Shown: one piece after another, positions 10,933 through 19,723 of the stretch
Numbering within the stretch: the stretch's first letter is position 1
How the letters are laid out: the number at the start of each line of letters is the position of its first letter
NCBI RefSeq assembly: GCF_964026405.1
Contig: NZ_OZ032146.1
Coordinates: 62,001 to 126,000, forward strand
From: Candidatus Tisiphia endosymbiont of Dascillus cervinus
GTDB taxonomy: Bacteria > Pseudomonadota > Alphaproteobacteria > Rickettsiales > Rickettsiaceae
Reading direction: 5' to 3'
DNA: 64,000 bases
Notes under the pieces: generated by a model
Database searches by the model: none
Seen by the model: the letters and a program-made list of their open reading frames with translations, nothing else
Told to the model about the DNA's origin: nothing
Program-made: the position numbers and the translations under genes

Positions 10933-11739
10933 ATGTTTGGACAAAATCCTAAAAGACCAGCAATATTTAATGATGGAACTAATCTAGAAATCAAAAGTAT
11001 TTTTAAGACTATTCAGGGAGAAGGGCCTTTTGTAGGTATGCCTGCTATTTTTATTAGGCTTGGCGGATGCAATCTTGCTTGTAATTTCTGCGATACCGAC
11101 TTTGAAGATTTTAATATATTAACTATTAACAATATTATCGAAGAAATTGAAAAACTGGCAATTAATAGACCTCTTGCAGAATTCGCTTCTGCTAGGGAAT
11201 TTGCAGGAGTCATGGAATCTCAATCCCCAGCGTATTTAGATCTACGTGAGGGGCAGAGTACCGGTAGCACGCACAAATTACCAGCAAAAGTAGAATTATG
11301 CAAGATATCTAATATCAAATTAGTGGTTATAACTGGTGGTGAGCCTTTTCGTCAACCTATAGAATTATTGTGCTACAAATTATTAGATTTGGATTATATA
11401 GTGCAAATTGAAACTAATGGCACATTATATCGTGATCTTCCAGATAAAGTCCATATAGTTTGCTCACCAAAAGCTGGGAAAAATGGTTATGCACTATTGA
11501 GAGATGACTTACTATCTCATATTAATGCCCTAAAATTTTTGGTGGCTAAAAATATACCCAAATACTCTAACATACCAGAAGTAGGACAAAGCAAGTATAA
11601 TATACCAGTATTTATTCAGCCTATGGATCAAAATAATCTGTTGCTAAATAAAGAAAATGAACGGTTAGCTATTGATTTGACCATTAAGTATGGTCATCGC
11701 CTTTCCTTACAAACTCATAAGATTTTGGGTATTGAGTGA
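10933..11739 (+). CDS. queE: 7-carboxy-7-deazaguanine synthase with in-frame RPE insertion
   Basis: Radical SAM enzyme of queuosine biosynthesis that converts 6-carboxytetrahydropterin to 7-carboxy-7-deazaguanine. The cluster motif is C46-x3-C50-x2-C53 within LGGCNLACNFCDTDF, the substrate loop TIQGEGPFVGMPAIFIRLGG is present, and TGGEP and IETNGT follow. Residues 78-126 are encoded by an RPE1 element inserted exactly at codon boundaries (147 nt, 49 codons), giving 268 residues instead of roughly 219. The frame remains open, which is typical of RPE1 insertions that yield tolerated surface loops. The insertion falls between the helix after the Fe-S cluster and the TGGEP strand. Confidence 0.93.
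   Translation: MFGQNPKRPAIFNDGTNLEIKSIFKTIQGEGPFVGMPAIFIRLGGCNLACNFCDTDFEDFNILTINNIIEEIEKLAINRPLAEFASAREFAGVMESQSPAYLDLREGQSTGSTHKLPAKVELCKISNIKLVVITGGEPFRQPIELLCYKLLDLDYIVQIETNGTLYRDLPDKVHIVCSPKAGKNGYALLRDDLLSHINALKFLVAKNIPKYSNIPEVGQSKYNIPVFIQPMDQNNLLLNKENERLAIDLTIKYGHRLSLQTHKILGIE
11164..11310 (+). repeat. RPE1 element inside queE
   Basis: Begins AATAGACCTC and encodes LAEFASAREFAG...VELCKIS in the queE frame. Its core DLREGQSTGSTHKLPAK matches the RPE1 peptide pattern seen in the other copies of this window. Exactly 147 nt are inserted, so no frameshift results. Confidence 0.88.
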
Positions 11740-11754
11740 TTATATATTAGATAT

Positions 11755-11890
11755 CTTTGACAAACTCGCTTATGCTGAAGAATTTAAAGAAGCCACGGAA
11801 TCTCAACCCGCAGCGGACGATGATGTACGTGAGGAGCAGAGTACCGGTAGCACGAATAAATTACCAGCAGAAGTAGCAGCCAAGAATATA
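11755..11890 (+). repeat. Degraded RPE1 element downstream of queE
   Basis: The translation KLAYAEEFKEATESQ...DVREEQSTGSTNKLPAEV is the RPE1 peptide again, but the terminal inverted arms are eroded. It lies immediately after queE in the gap before the YhcG-type gene and is closer in sequence to the queE copy than to the 3868 or 24151 copies. Confidence 0.75.
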
Positions 11891-11991
11891 ATAGCTGATA
11901 ACCAACGTAGAATAGTTAGGTTCAAACATACGGAGTTTATGGGCATAAAGTTGATATCCGCTTCCTCTTGATTAATAACATTCATAATTTA

Positions 11992-13047
11992 CTAATGCTT
12001 TTTTATTTCTACTGCTTTTTGGTCATATCGATTTTTTGCTTGTAGGACTATTTCCTGAATTTTTTTCTCAAAGACCTTAATAGGTGGCAATTCGGTCCAA
12101 TATTCTGCTACATGTATACCACTTGCTGATACATCCAAAAGCTCAATTTGAGCATGTGATTTTTCAGTGCAAAGAATAATACCAATTGGTGGGTTTTCTC
12201 CTTCAAAGGTCTCATACTTCTTAAGCCAATTTATATAAAGCTCCATTTGTCCTTTATATTCTGCCTTAAATTTGCCAGTTTTGAGTTCAATCGCTACTAA
12301 CCTTTTGAGTTTCCGATTATACATAAGTAAATCTAAGTAAAAATGCTCATTATCTATGGTCATTCGCTTTTGACGTGCAACAAATGAGAATCCTGTACCA
12401 AGCTCTAAAATAAATTGTTCAATTTGCTGCAAAATAGCACTTTCTAGATCACTTTCATAAGGTGCATCAGGCAAATTTAAAAATTCTAATATGTATGGGT
12501 CTTTTAACACTAATTCTGGAACTAATTCATTATTTGATTTTAATAACGACAAGATTTGTCCACTATGTTTTTCAGATTTCTTGGATAATTCGCTTCTTTC
12601 ATAAGTCATCTTATGGATGCTAGTGCGAAGTTGCCGTACACTCCAATTACCTTGTATACACATATATGCGTAAAATTCTCTTTGGTTTTGTTCTTTCAAT
12701 GGCAATAACTCTATTATATGACTCCAGCTCAATTGTCGCGACAGTGTCGCGACAATTTGATCTTTCTGAAAAACTTCATAAAACTGTAGCATTCTAAACA
12801 ATCCTGCACGGGTAAATCCTCTACCATATTCAGCTGAGAGATGCTGTGCCAGTGTTTGAATGATCTGCTGCCCGTATTCTGCTCTTGTATCTTTAAGAGT
12901 CTCTTCCTTAATTCTCTTACCTATATGCCAATATATCATGGTCATTTCAGAGTTTGCTACTCTTGCTACTCGACTCTTGGCTTGAGTTATCAGAAGTTTT
13001 ATATCCTCTATCAAAGAATTATGGTCATTAGTTATTATTTGGTTCAT
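11992..13047 (-). CDS. YhcG/DUF1016 family PD-(D/E)XK nuclease
   Basis: Intact 351-residue protein of the YhcG family. The N-terminal DUF1016_N domain (about 10-150: IYWHIGKRI, FSAEYGRGFTRAGL-type text, QLSWSHIIELL) is followed by a PD-(D/E)XK fold with D239 in FYLDLLMYN and E254-x-K256 in VAIELKTGKF, all catalytic positions present. Proteins of this family are linked to Holliday-junction or mobile-element nucleases and often accompany restriction or transposon genes. Here it stands alone next to an RPE and a truncated PH-domain gene; its role is unknown. Confidence 0.88.
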   Translation of the reverse strand: MNQIITNDHNSLIEDIKLLITQAKSRVARVANSEMTMIYWHIGKRIKEETLKDTRAEYGQQIIQTLAQHLSAEYGRGFTRAGLFRMLQFYEVFQKDQIVATLSRQLSWSHIIELLPLKEQNQREFYAYMCIQGNWSVRQLRTSIHKMTYERSELSKKSEKHSGQILSLLKSNNELVPELVLKDPYILEFLNLPDAPYESDLESAILQQIEQFILELGTGFSFVARQKRMTIDNEHFYLDLLMYNRKLKRLVAIELKTGKFKAEYKGQMELYINWLKKYETFEGENPPIGIILCTEKSHAQIELLDVSASGIHVAEYWTELPPIKVFEKKIQEIVLQAKNRYDQKAVEIKKH

Positions 13048-13072
13048 TTATTTTTCCTATCCTTGCATGTGG

Positions 13073-13434
13073 TTATTTCAATTGCAATTTCTTATGCTCA
13101 GCTATTCTTGCTTGAATCAATTCGTAAACTCTATGGGGATTTTTAGACTATAAAATGTTACACCAACTTGATTCATAGTTGCGTTACTAATCATTGAAAC
13201 AGTACCCAATCCAAAAATACGTTGTAAGACACCACATTTTAAACTTAGTTCTTTTATATCCTCGTACTTAATATCTACCCTTGTATAATTAATAAAACTA
13301 TTAATATATGAAACTTTATCTGCCCCAATTAAAAAATTTGTACAATGATATTCTAACGCTATAGCTCCAAATAATATAAAAGGTACTAGAATTAATAAAG
13401 TGAGGATAAGTGTATTGACATCTGAAACATCACT
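13073..13434 (-). pseudogene. Truncated PH-domain (bPH2-like) membrane protein
   Basis: Reading the minus strand gives a membrane helix (LTLLILVPFILFGAIAL) then FLIGADKVSYINSF, DIKYEDIKELSLKCGVLQ, IFGLGTVSMISNATMNQVG, the pattern of bacterial PH (DUF304) domains: 'I..I......G...R.FG.G.V'. A one-base shift after FYSLKIP moves the frame into HRVYELIQARIAEHKKLQLK and stop, a plausible native C-terminus. The N-terminal part is missing where an IS630 fragment abuts. It is a dead gene, broken both by a frameshift and by the junction. Confidence 0.65.
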
Positions 13435-13936
13435 TGTAATTCAAGTCCCTGTGATTTAGATTGTGTATTTGCGGCGGTAACCACTGAGCTGAAGTTTTTT
13501 TAAAAGTTTCCATCTCATCTTTATTTTGTTTTGGATGATGGGGACGAGGGAAAACTTTACGCCAACAATGACGATGTAAAATTTTGTAGATTGCTGATTT
13601 AGTTACTTTCTTTTGCAAAACTTCTTCATATTTTTTCTGTATTTCTCTGACTACTACAATTTCCCCTTGTGATGCTCTATGATTAAAAGATTCCAGTATT
13701 TTACTTTCATTAGCCTCGTCCATATAGCAATGATTCCTACCACCTCTTTTAGTTTCTTTTAATACTGATTCTCCGAGTTTGTAATAAGCTGTATGAATTT
13801 GCCTAACTCGACTAATACTTAAACCGGTAATTTCAGAAATCTGTTTAGGTAAATATAAAAACTTGGTACGTAAATAAATACATTGAATCTTACGAAATGC
13901 TATCATATCTGAGGCTGATTTTAACAAAAATTCCAT
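13430..13936 (-). pseudogene. IS630-family transposase, N-terminal fragment
   Basis: 168 residues covering the helix-turn-helix part of an IS630-type transposase: YLPKQISEITGLSISRVRQI, then the winged-helix region NHRASQGEIVVVREIQKKYEE and KSAIYKILHRHCWRKVFPRP. Translation ends a few residues after SAQWLPP, where the DDE domain should begin; the DDE half is absent. The break coincides with the truncated PH-domain gene. Confidence 0.8.
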
Positions 13937-14044
13937 CCGACAAACTGTTTCTGATGGATAAACATATTAATAACCTGACATTAGCTTTTTTATTTTTATT
14001 CTATAACTTAAATTATACCATCTTCATTCTATATTGAAAGATAA

Positions 14045-14354
14045 TTAGTATCAGTGGTGAACTTAGCACAGAAGAATTTCAAAGAAAAAAACAACAATTA
14101 AAAGATCGTCAATATGAAATTGCTCGTTTACTTAAAGTTTATGAGGAAGCAGACGATAAATTTACTGATACGGCTACAATGCTAATAACTCTAGCTTCTG
14201 AAGCCTATGAAACCTTCAAAGGTTCTGAAATGCCTCAAAAACGCAAAATGATAAATTTCGTATTTCAGAACCTTAAACGTCAGGGGCAAAAAACTTGAGA
14301 CCTCTCTACGTTTCCCTTTCGATATTTTAAAAAAAACGATGACTTGTACCACAG
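14045..14354 (+). pseudogene. Serine recombinase C-terminal fragment abutting tRNA-Ser
   Basis: The DNA is almost identical to the 3' part of the serine recombinase at 21.9-23.5 kb, here inverted. It reads ISGELSTEEFQRKKQQLKDR...YEEADDKFTDT...SEAYETFKGSEMPQKRKMI, then a one-base shift in the NLK(R) region breaks the frame. Similarity continues past TTGTAC and stops at TGGCGG, which is also the 3' end of the tRNA-Ser gene. No recombinase catalytic domain remains here. Confidence 0.75.
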
Positions 14355-14444
14355 TGGCGGATAGGGTGGGATTCGAACCCACGGTACGGTTGCCCGCACG
14401 CTAGTTTTCAAGACTAGATCCTTAAACCACTCGGACACCTATCC
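14355..14444 (-). tRNA. tRNA-Ser (UGA anticodon)
   Basis: 90 nt including encoded CCA. Acceptor arms GGATAGG and CCTATCC pair. The anticodon loop CTTGAAA gives anticodon TGA. The long variable arm (GCGTGCGGGCAACCGTAC) is typical of class II tRNA-Ser, and the T loop GGTTCGAATCC is canonical. A recombinase fragment directly abuts its 3' end. Confidence 0.96.
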
Positions 14445-14517
14445 AAGGTAATACATATCAGATAGATTAAAAAAATTCAAGTATAAATGTTTATAAGAGG
14501 GGTCAGGGTAATTTAAA

Positions 14518-15627
14518 CAAAACTTACGCTATGAGAAAAAAAATGGTACATTATGTTGAGTATAATTTACAAATGCCAAGAGGATAAAATTGCAAGCAAT
14601 ACCAGTTAATAGGACAGATTACTGTCAATTTCTAATAGTGAGTCAAAAGAATTATAGTTTGACCTACTATGCTGAACATGCCAAAAAATGTAGCCATGAT
14701 GTTATTAATAGATTTTTAAAAAATGAAAAATATACACCTTCTTTGTTATGGGAACATATTAAGGATGATGTTATTTTATCGCCTAACGGATATACAATAT
14801 TTGATGATACGGTGTTAAATAAAAGAAATACCAAGAAAATAGAAGTTGCTAGATCACAGTACAGTGGGGCTACAGGTGGTATTACTACTGGTATAGGAGT
14901 AGTAAGTTTGGTATATTATAATCCGGATATTAATAAGTTTTGGGTAATAGATTACCGAATTTTTTCGCCCGAACATGATGGAGCGACAAAAGTAGAACAC
15001 CTATTAAATATGTTAAATAATGCTGTGTATAGCAAAAAGATTCCTTTTCAAACTGTGCTTTTTGACACATGGTATGCTACGCATAAAATTATGCAACATG
15101 TTGATTCCTTGGGTAAATATTATTATGCTCCTATTAAAGCAAATAGAAACGTTACTAAAACTTCCTCTTCTAAGCCTTATAAAGCTGTTAGCAAGTTAAC
15201 GTTTTCAGATGAGGAAATTAAGAGCGGAGTGGAGATTCATATAAAGGGCTTTGCAAAAGATAAGCATGTTAATTTGTTTAAACTTACTGTTTCTACCAAC
15301 AGAGTTGATTATATTGTTACCAATAACAAAACTCAAAAATCTTCTAAAGCCGTACAAGATGAGTGTGGCTTTCGTTGGGTAATTGAGAGCATGCATAGAG
15401 AAATCAAGCAACTTACCGGTATAGAACGATGCCAATGCAGAAAACAACGCATCCAGCGTAATCACATTAGTTGTGCATTTTTAGTGTGGGCTTTTCTAAA
15501 AAGAACTGCACACAAAATAGGTAAGACGGTTTATCAAATAAAGTTAGGGCTTTTAGATCATTATATGCAACAGCAGTTACGTTCACCCTCTTTACGCTAT
15601 TTAGAACCTTACATAGCGTAAGTTTTG
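14518..15627 (+). mobile_element. 1,110-bp IS, copy 1
   Basis: Bounded by inverted ends CAAAACTTACGCTATG and its complement; carries one transposase. Copies 2 (17644-18753) and 3 (41833-42943) are nearly identical over the whole length. It cuts a phage-lysozyme gene on its right side, but the missing half of that gene is not on its left side. No convincing target duplication is visible. Confidence 0.9.
14590..15621 (+). CDS. DDE transposase (IS4-superfamily, IS701-like)
   Basis: 343-residue transposase starting from a TTG after GAGGATAAAA. A DDE nuclease fold is indicated by YTIFDDTVLNKRN (first Asp), VLFDTWYATHKI (second Asp) and RWVIESMHREIKQLTG (Glu in the E-x6-K-like arrangement). The protein is identical at residue level to copy 2 and differs from copy 3 at one position seen (V to I in KKIEVARS), so the spread is recent and the enzyme is probably active. 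Confidence 0.88.
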   Translation: MQAIPVNRTDYCQFLIVSQKNYSLTYYAEHAKKCSHDVINRFLKNEKYTPSLLWEHIKDDVILSPNGYTIFDDTVLNKRNTKKIEVARSQYSGATGGITTGIGVVSLVYYNPDINKFWVIDYRIFSPEHDGATKVEHLLNMLNNAVYSKKIPFQTVLFDTWYATHKIMQHVDSLGKYYYAPIKANRNVTKTSSSKPYKAVSKLTFSDEEIKSGVEIHIKGFAKDKHVNLFKLTVSTNRVDYIVTNNKTQKSSKAVQDECGFRWVIESMHREIKQLTGIERCQCRKQRIQRNHISCAFLVWAFLKRTAHKIGKTVYQIKLGLLDHYMQQQLRSPSLRYLEPYIA

Positions 15628-15901
15628 TAGCTTTATCGCCATTATAAACTTTGTCAAATGATAAAGAACCTTGGAATATTGTCTGCCACACAATTTTTGC
15701 TCTTGGATTATCCATGTTAAAGCCTATCCCTATAGTGTTGTATCCCTTAATGTCTTTATATACTTGTAATATTTCATTTTCATTACCTTTAATAAAAATA
15801 AATACCATTTCTTGGTAAAATTGTAGATGTTTTGGGTCAGAAAGATTTAATCCATATAATTTATCCCGTAATTCAGCGGCAAATTTTATACTCACTACCA
15901 T
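15628..15901 (-). pseudogene. T4-type lysozyme, N-terminal fragment cut by the IS
   Basis: The phrase YKDIKGYNTIGIGFN matches the phage T4 lysozyme (GH24-like) signature YKDTEGYYTIGIGH. The catalytic Glu 9 residues before the Asp (NENEILQVYKD) and the Thr 6 after it are all present. About 91 residues remain before the IS terminus. A lysozyme in Rickettsia is likely prophage-derived or part of an antibacterial/peptidoglycan-remodelling locus; its C-terminal half is lost. Confidence 0.65.
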
Positions 15902-15990
15902 AAATTTAACTATTATTATCTTGAAAAGATCAATAATAGCAGGTTTTTAACTAGCACTAAGTATCCTAGAATAATAATTTTAAATAATTA

Positions 15991-16019
15991 TTGACGGAAA
16001 TATTATTTCAGAACATAAT
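15991..16019 (+). promoter_or_regulatory. Sigma-70 promoter of rnpB
   Basis: TTGACG (-35) and CATAAT (-10) are separated by exactly 17 nt, and the RNase P RNA 5' end falls about 6-7 nt downstream. This is the best promoter match noted in the window. Confidence 0.75.
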
Positions 16020-16021
16020 CA

Positions 16022-16420
16022 CTTCGATGGTCGTGCAGTTGCGTAAATATCTATACTAGAATTTACGAGGAAAGTCCGGACTCTACAGAGATATGGTGCT
16101 GGTTAACGTCCAGCGGAAGAGTAATCTTTTAGGGAAAGTGCCGCAGAAAATATACCGCCAAAATTTGTTATCAAATTTTGGTAAGGGTGAAATGGTGTGG
16201 TAAGAGCATACCGGTAGGTTGGTAACAAGCTACGCATGGTAAACCCCACCAAGAGCAAGATCAAATAGGCATTACAGAACTTACGTGTTCCTAGGCATCT
16301 CTGACTAGAAGTAATGTGGGTGGATCGCTTGAGATAAATGGTAATATTTATCCTAGATAAATAACTGCAGTAGATAATAGAAATATTATTTATACAAAAT
16401 CCGGCTTATAGATCATCATA
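16022..16420 (+). ncRNA. rnpB: RNase P RNA
   Basis: Catalytic RNA that trims tRNA 5' leaders. The universal core GAGGAAAGTCCGGACTC is present near the 5' side, AGGGTGAAATGGTG and CAAGAGCAAGATC follow, and the 3' end ...AAATCCGGCTTATAGATC closes P4. P1 can be formed by GATGGTC (16026-16032) with GATCATC (16411-16417). The length, about 400 nt, fits the alphaproteobacterial A-type RNA. Confidence 0.96.
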
Positions 16421-16430
16421 TTTGAAACCT

Positions 16431-16469
16431 CAGTTTTGGATTAAAATTTTTAATTTTAATCCAAAACTG
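16431..16469. repeat. 39-nt perfect hairpin, shared with 49348-49385
   Basis: The arm CAGTTTTGGATTAAAATT and its exact complement are separated by 3 nt. It could end rnpB transcription but has no following T-run. An almost identical hairpin occurs 33 kb away upstream of an MFS gene, so it is better seen as a small dispersed palindrome that may have been recruited as a terminator. Confidence 0.7.
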
Positions 16470-16490
16470 GCTGGAATATCAGAATAAATT

Positions 16491-17439
16491 GTGAACATGA
16501 ATTGCTGTACAGAGTTTTTGCGTAAATATTCCCCTGTCATTTTGTGTTTATTCTTAATGTCTTTACATTTTGCCTCTACCTATCCTGGGGGTATGTCGTT
16601 TGATAGTTTTGATCAATATGGGCAGAGTATCAATAAAAACTATTTTTCACATCACCCACCGTTAATGTCAATGGTATGGTCCTTGTTTCATTATATTTAC
16701 CAAGGTCCGCAGACGATGCTCTTGCTGAATTTAGGACTGTTGTGGGGTGGAGTATTGCTGCTTTTCTATGCTGATTCACAGAATAAATACAGATGGCTTT
16801 ACTTATTAATACCATTTCTACCTAATATATTATCCCAATCTGGAACAATTTGGAAAGATGTAGCTTTTGCCTTTGGTAGTTTCTTTGTAGTAGCTACTTG
16901 TATTTTTCATACTTACCGTCAAAACCCTGCCCCTCTTTGGGTGATTACAGGATTACTATTAATTGTTTTTTATGTTGTTGGTGTTAAGTTTCAAGCACAA
17001 TTTATAGCTCCAATTTTGATTTTGTTTGTTATTGTCAATTTATCTTAAAACTAGCTTGTTAATAAGAATAATACTAACCTGCATAATTTCGCTATTAATA
17101 ATATATGGTAATGCTAAACTTACTAAGCATTTTTCTACTGAAAGTCATGCAGAGCAATTACGTCAATTATTTGATATTGCTGGAGTAAGTGTTGCTATCA
17201 ATAATGATGATTTAGTGCCAAAATATGTTAAAGAAGACCTAGATTTATATAGTTTTGAGAAGCTTAAAGTTCATTACACTCCTAGATGGGTTGATCCATT
17301 AATTTTTGGTGATACTAGGATTTATGCCTCTACAGCAGATCCTATAAAGTTACAAGAAATGGAATCTGCTTATAAACAAGCCATTACTCACTATCCACTA
17401 GATTTTCTTAAACATCGTACAATGAATTTTGTTATGTTA
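16491..17439 (+). pseudogene. Polytopic membrane protein, GT-C glycosyltransferase-like, broken
   Basis: Frame 1 from GTG 16491 (or ATG 16497) runs 185 codons: a membrane helix, then SFDSFDQYGQSINKNYFSHHPPLMSMVW, reminiscent of the luminal D...HPP loop of GT-C glycosyltransferases, and four to five more helices. It stops at 17048; the continuation LKTSLLIRIILTCIISLL...lies in another frame from about 17026, indicating one lost or gained base. The C-terminus is cut by the MITE at 17440. Function beyond 'GT-C-like' is not established. Confidence 0.6.
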
Positions 17440-17636
17440 ACCCGAGTTGCCAATTAATTTATAAGAGCAGAGCTAGGTTTTATGAACATTTGAAGTTAAT
17501 TTGTAACATTAAAACACTTAATAAAAACTATATTTTTTAGAAATATGTTTGTATTAAAAATGTTTTAGTATCGAGCCTCACATGAAACCAGCGTTAAATA
17601 TAGCTTTTGCCAGTATAATTAATTGGCAACTCGGGT
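17440..17636 (+). mobile_element. 197-bp MITE, copy 1
   Basis: Ends ACCCGAGTTGCCAATTAATT and its exact inverse; flanked by TATGTTA on both sides (7-bp target duplication). It inserted into the GT-C-like gene. Copies at 27040, 34663 and 53958 have the same length and near-identical sequence. It has no coding capacity. Confidence 0.92.
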
Positions 17637-17643
17637 TATGTTA

Positions 17644-18753
17644 CAAAACTTACGCTATGTAAGGTTCTAAATAGCGTAAAGAGGGTGAACGTAACTGCTG
17701 TTGCATATAATGATCTAAAAGCCCTAACTTTATTTGATAAACCGTCTTACCTATTTTGTGTGCAGTTCTTTTTAGAAAAGCCCACACTAAAAATGCACAA
17801 CTAATGTGATTACGCTGGATGCGTTGTTTTCTGCATTGGCATCGTTCTATACCGGTAAGTTGCTTGATTTCTCTATGCATGCTCTCAATTACCCAACGAA
17901 AGCCACACTCATCTTGTACGGCTTTAGAAGATTTTTGAGTTTTGTTATTGGTAACAATATAATCAACTCTGTTGGTAGAAACAGTAAGTTTAAACAAATT
18001 AACATGCTTATCTTTTGCAAAGCCCTTTATATGAATCTCCACTCCGCTCTTAATTTCCTCATCTGAAAACGTTAACTTGCTAACAGCTTTATAAGGCTTA
18101 GAAGAGGAAGTTTTAGTAACGTTTCTATTTGCTTTAATAGGAGCATAATAATATTTACCCAAGGAATCAACATGTTGCATAATTTTATGCGTAGCATACC
18201 ATGTGTCAAAAAGCACAGTTTGAAAAGGAATCTTTTTGCTATACACAGCATTATTTAACATATTTAATAGGTGTTCTACTTTTGTCGCTCCATCATGTTC
18301 GGGCGAAAAAATTCGGTAATCTATTACCCAAAACTTATTAATATCCGGATTATAATATACCAAACTTACTACTCCTATACCAGTAGTAATACCACCTGTA
18401 GCCCCACTGTACTGTGATCTAGCAACTTCTATTTTCTTGGTATTTCTTTTATTTAACACCGTATCATCAAATATTGTATATCCGTTAGGCGATAAAATAA
18501 CATCATCCTTAATATGTTCCCATAACAAAGAAGGTGTATATTTTTCATTTTTTAAAAATCTATTAATAACATCATGGCTACATTTTTTGGCATGTTCAGC
18601 ATAGTAGGTCAAACTATAATTCTTTTGACTCACTATTAGAAATTGACAGTAATCTGTCCTATTAACTGGTATTGCTTGCAATTTTATCCTCTTGGCATTT
18701 GTAAATTATACTCAACATAATGTACCATTTTTTTTCTCATAGCGTAAGTTTTG
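17644..18753 (-). mobile_element. 1,110-bp IS, copy 2
   Basis: Same element as at 14518, inverted. Its left end lies directly after the MITE target duplication and its right end cuts an IS200-type tnpA gene, whose missing half is not found on the other side. Confidence 0.9.
17650..18681 (-). CDS. DDE transposase (IS4-superfamily, IS701-like), copy 2
   Basis: 343 residues, identical in translation to the transposase of copy 1, with the same catalytic phrases (YTIFDDT, VLFDTWYATHKI, RWVIESMHREI). Intact and probably functional. Confidence 0.88.
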   Translation of the reverse strand: MQAIPVNRTDYCQFLIVSQKNYSLTYYAEHAKKCSHDVINRFLKNEKYTPSLLWEHIKDDVILSPNGYTIFDDTVLNKRNTKKIEVARSQYSGATGGITTGIGVVSLVYYNPDINKFWVIDYRIFSPEHDGATKVEHLLNMLNNAVYSKKIPFQTVLFDTWYATHKIMQHVDSLGKYYYAPIKANRNVTKTSSSKPYKAVSKLTFSDEEIKSGVEIHIKGFAKDKHVNLFKLTVSTNRVDYIVTNNKTQKSSKAVQDECGFRWVIESMHREIKQLTGIERCQCRKQRIQRNHISCAFLVWAFLKRTAHKIGKTVYQIKLGLLDHYMQQQLRSPSLRYLEPYIA

Positions 18754-18989
18754 CCTATTACTTCGGCTACAGAATATTTAGGAGGAATTTTGATGAGCAT
18801 ATGGACATGATCTTGTACCATATGACCTTCTATGATCTTACTCCCTCGTTGAAAAGCTAACTCATGGAATACGTTTCCAAGATATTTTCTAACCTTCCCG
18901 TACAATTCTCTTTTTCGACACTTTGGAATAAACACAATATGATATTTGCAATCCCATTTAGAATAATTTAAACTTTCGTATGTTGTCAT
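18754..18989 (-). pseudogene. IS200/IS605 TnpA (Y1 HUH transposase), N-terminal fragment
   Basis: About 78 native residues: MTTYESLNYSKWDCKYHIVFIPKCRKR, then IEGHMVQDHVHMLIKIPPKYSVAEVIG. The HVH metal-binding motif of the HUH nuclease is present. The IS copy 2 cuts in just after SVAEVIG, so the helix with the catalytic Tyr is missing. The reading frame continues into the IS sequence and ends there. Confidence 0.88.
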
Positions 18990-19005
18990 ATATTTTCTCC
19001 TTTGA

Positions 19006-19078
19006 CCGTCAAGCCAAAGAAGTTATATATGATAACTTCTTATTTTATACTAAATCTAAAGGCCAAGCCTTGATGGTC
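19006..19078. repeat. Subterminal hairpins of the IS200 element
   Basis: Upstream of the tnpA start lies a perfect hairpin GAAGTTAT-ATAT-(G)ATAACTTC nested in a longer imperfect inverted pair (GACCGTCAAGCC and GGCCAAGCCTTGATGGTC). IS200/IS605 ends use such hairpins for strand recognition. This is probably the element's left end. Confidence 0.55.
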
Positions 19079-19097
19079 TCACTAGTCAAACTAGTGC

Positions 19098-19210
19098 CTT
19101 ACCTATCATTGAGTTAACATGCCTAAATTCCCTTTCTAACCACTTATCACCTAAGTTGTAAGCATTAGATAATGCTTGTATATGCCTCATTCTTTCCCCT
19201 TCTTATATTT
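19098..19210 (-). pseudogene. C-terminal fragment of an unidentified gene
   Basis: The minus strand reads KGERMRHIQALSNAYNLGDKW, LEREFRHVNSMIGKALV and stop. The composition looks like genuine protein, but I do not recognise the family. It is wedged between the IS200 end and an IS21 fragment and has no complete gene around it. Confidence 0.3.
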
Positions 19211-19228
19211 TAAGTATATAATTCAATA

Positions 19229-19723
19229 TTATTTTATACTTAATTTTATATTTGTGGGTAAAAGTAAGGATTTAACTCTAGTAACATCCCCATTTAAACA
19301 TATTTCTTCTTCTCCCCAATCAAATTGAAACGCCTGACCAGCTTCAAAATTTAATGGAATAAAAACTTGCTTACCTTTTGCTTCATGGGTTCTCCGAAAA
19401 CTCCTAACGATTAGATTTACAGATTCATAACTACCCTGATAACCTGATATCTTCAACTGTTCGTATAGCTTCTTACCAGTCATCCTACGTCTGACTGGTT
19501 CTTTGATATTCTCTGCTAATAGTTGATTTAACATCGCAAGATATTCCCCCAAAACTGGCTTAGCTTTAGTATATTTGGCTAATTCAAATTTGGTTGCATC
19601 ACTGCGTATAACTTTCTTAACGGTATTTTTTGATATATTAAGCTCTTTGGCAATTGCTTTAATTGCTTTGCCATCAACATGATACATTTTGCGTATTTTT
19701 GCAATTGATTCCACGATAAACAC
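19229..19723 (-). pseudogene. IS21-family IstA transposase, N-terminal fragment
   Basis: 164 residues: helix-turn-helix GKAIKAIAKELNISKNTVKKVIRSD, linker, then NFEAGQAFQFDWGEEEI, the first Asp of the DDE domain of IstA. The rest of the catalytic domain and the IstB helper are absent. Confidence 0.85.

Noticed and set aside
11690-11971. 93-codon plus-strand frame overlapping the end of queE
   Set aside because: It is the translation of an RPE1 element plus an out-of-frame queE tail, not a gene.
14191-14382. 63-codon minus-strand frame starting MGSNPTLSATVV
   Set aside because: The start lies in the T arm of tRNA-Ser and the rest is antisense to the recombinase fragment.
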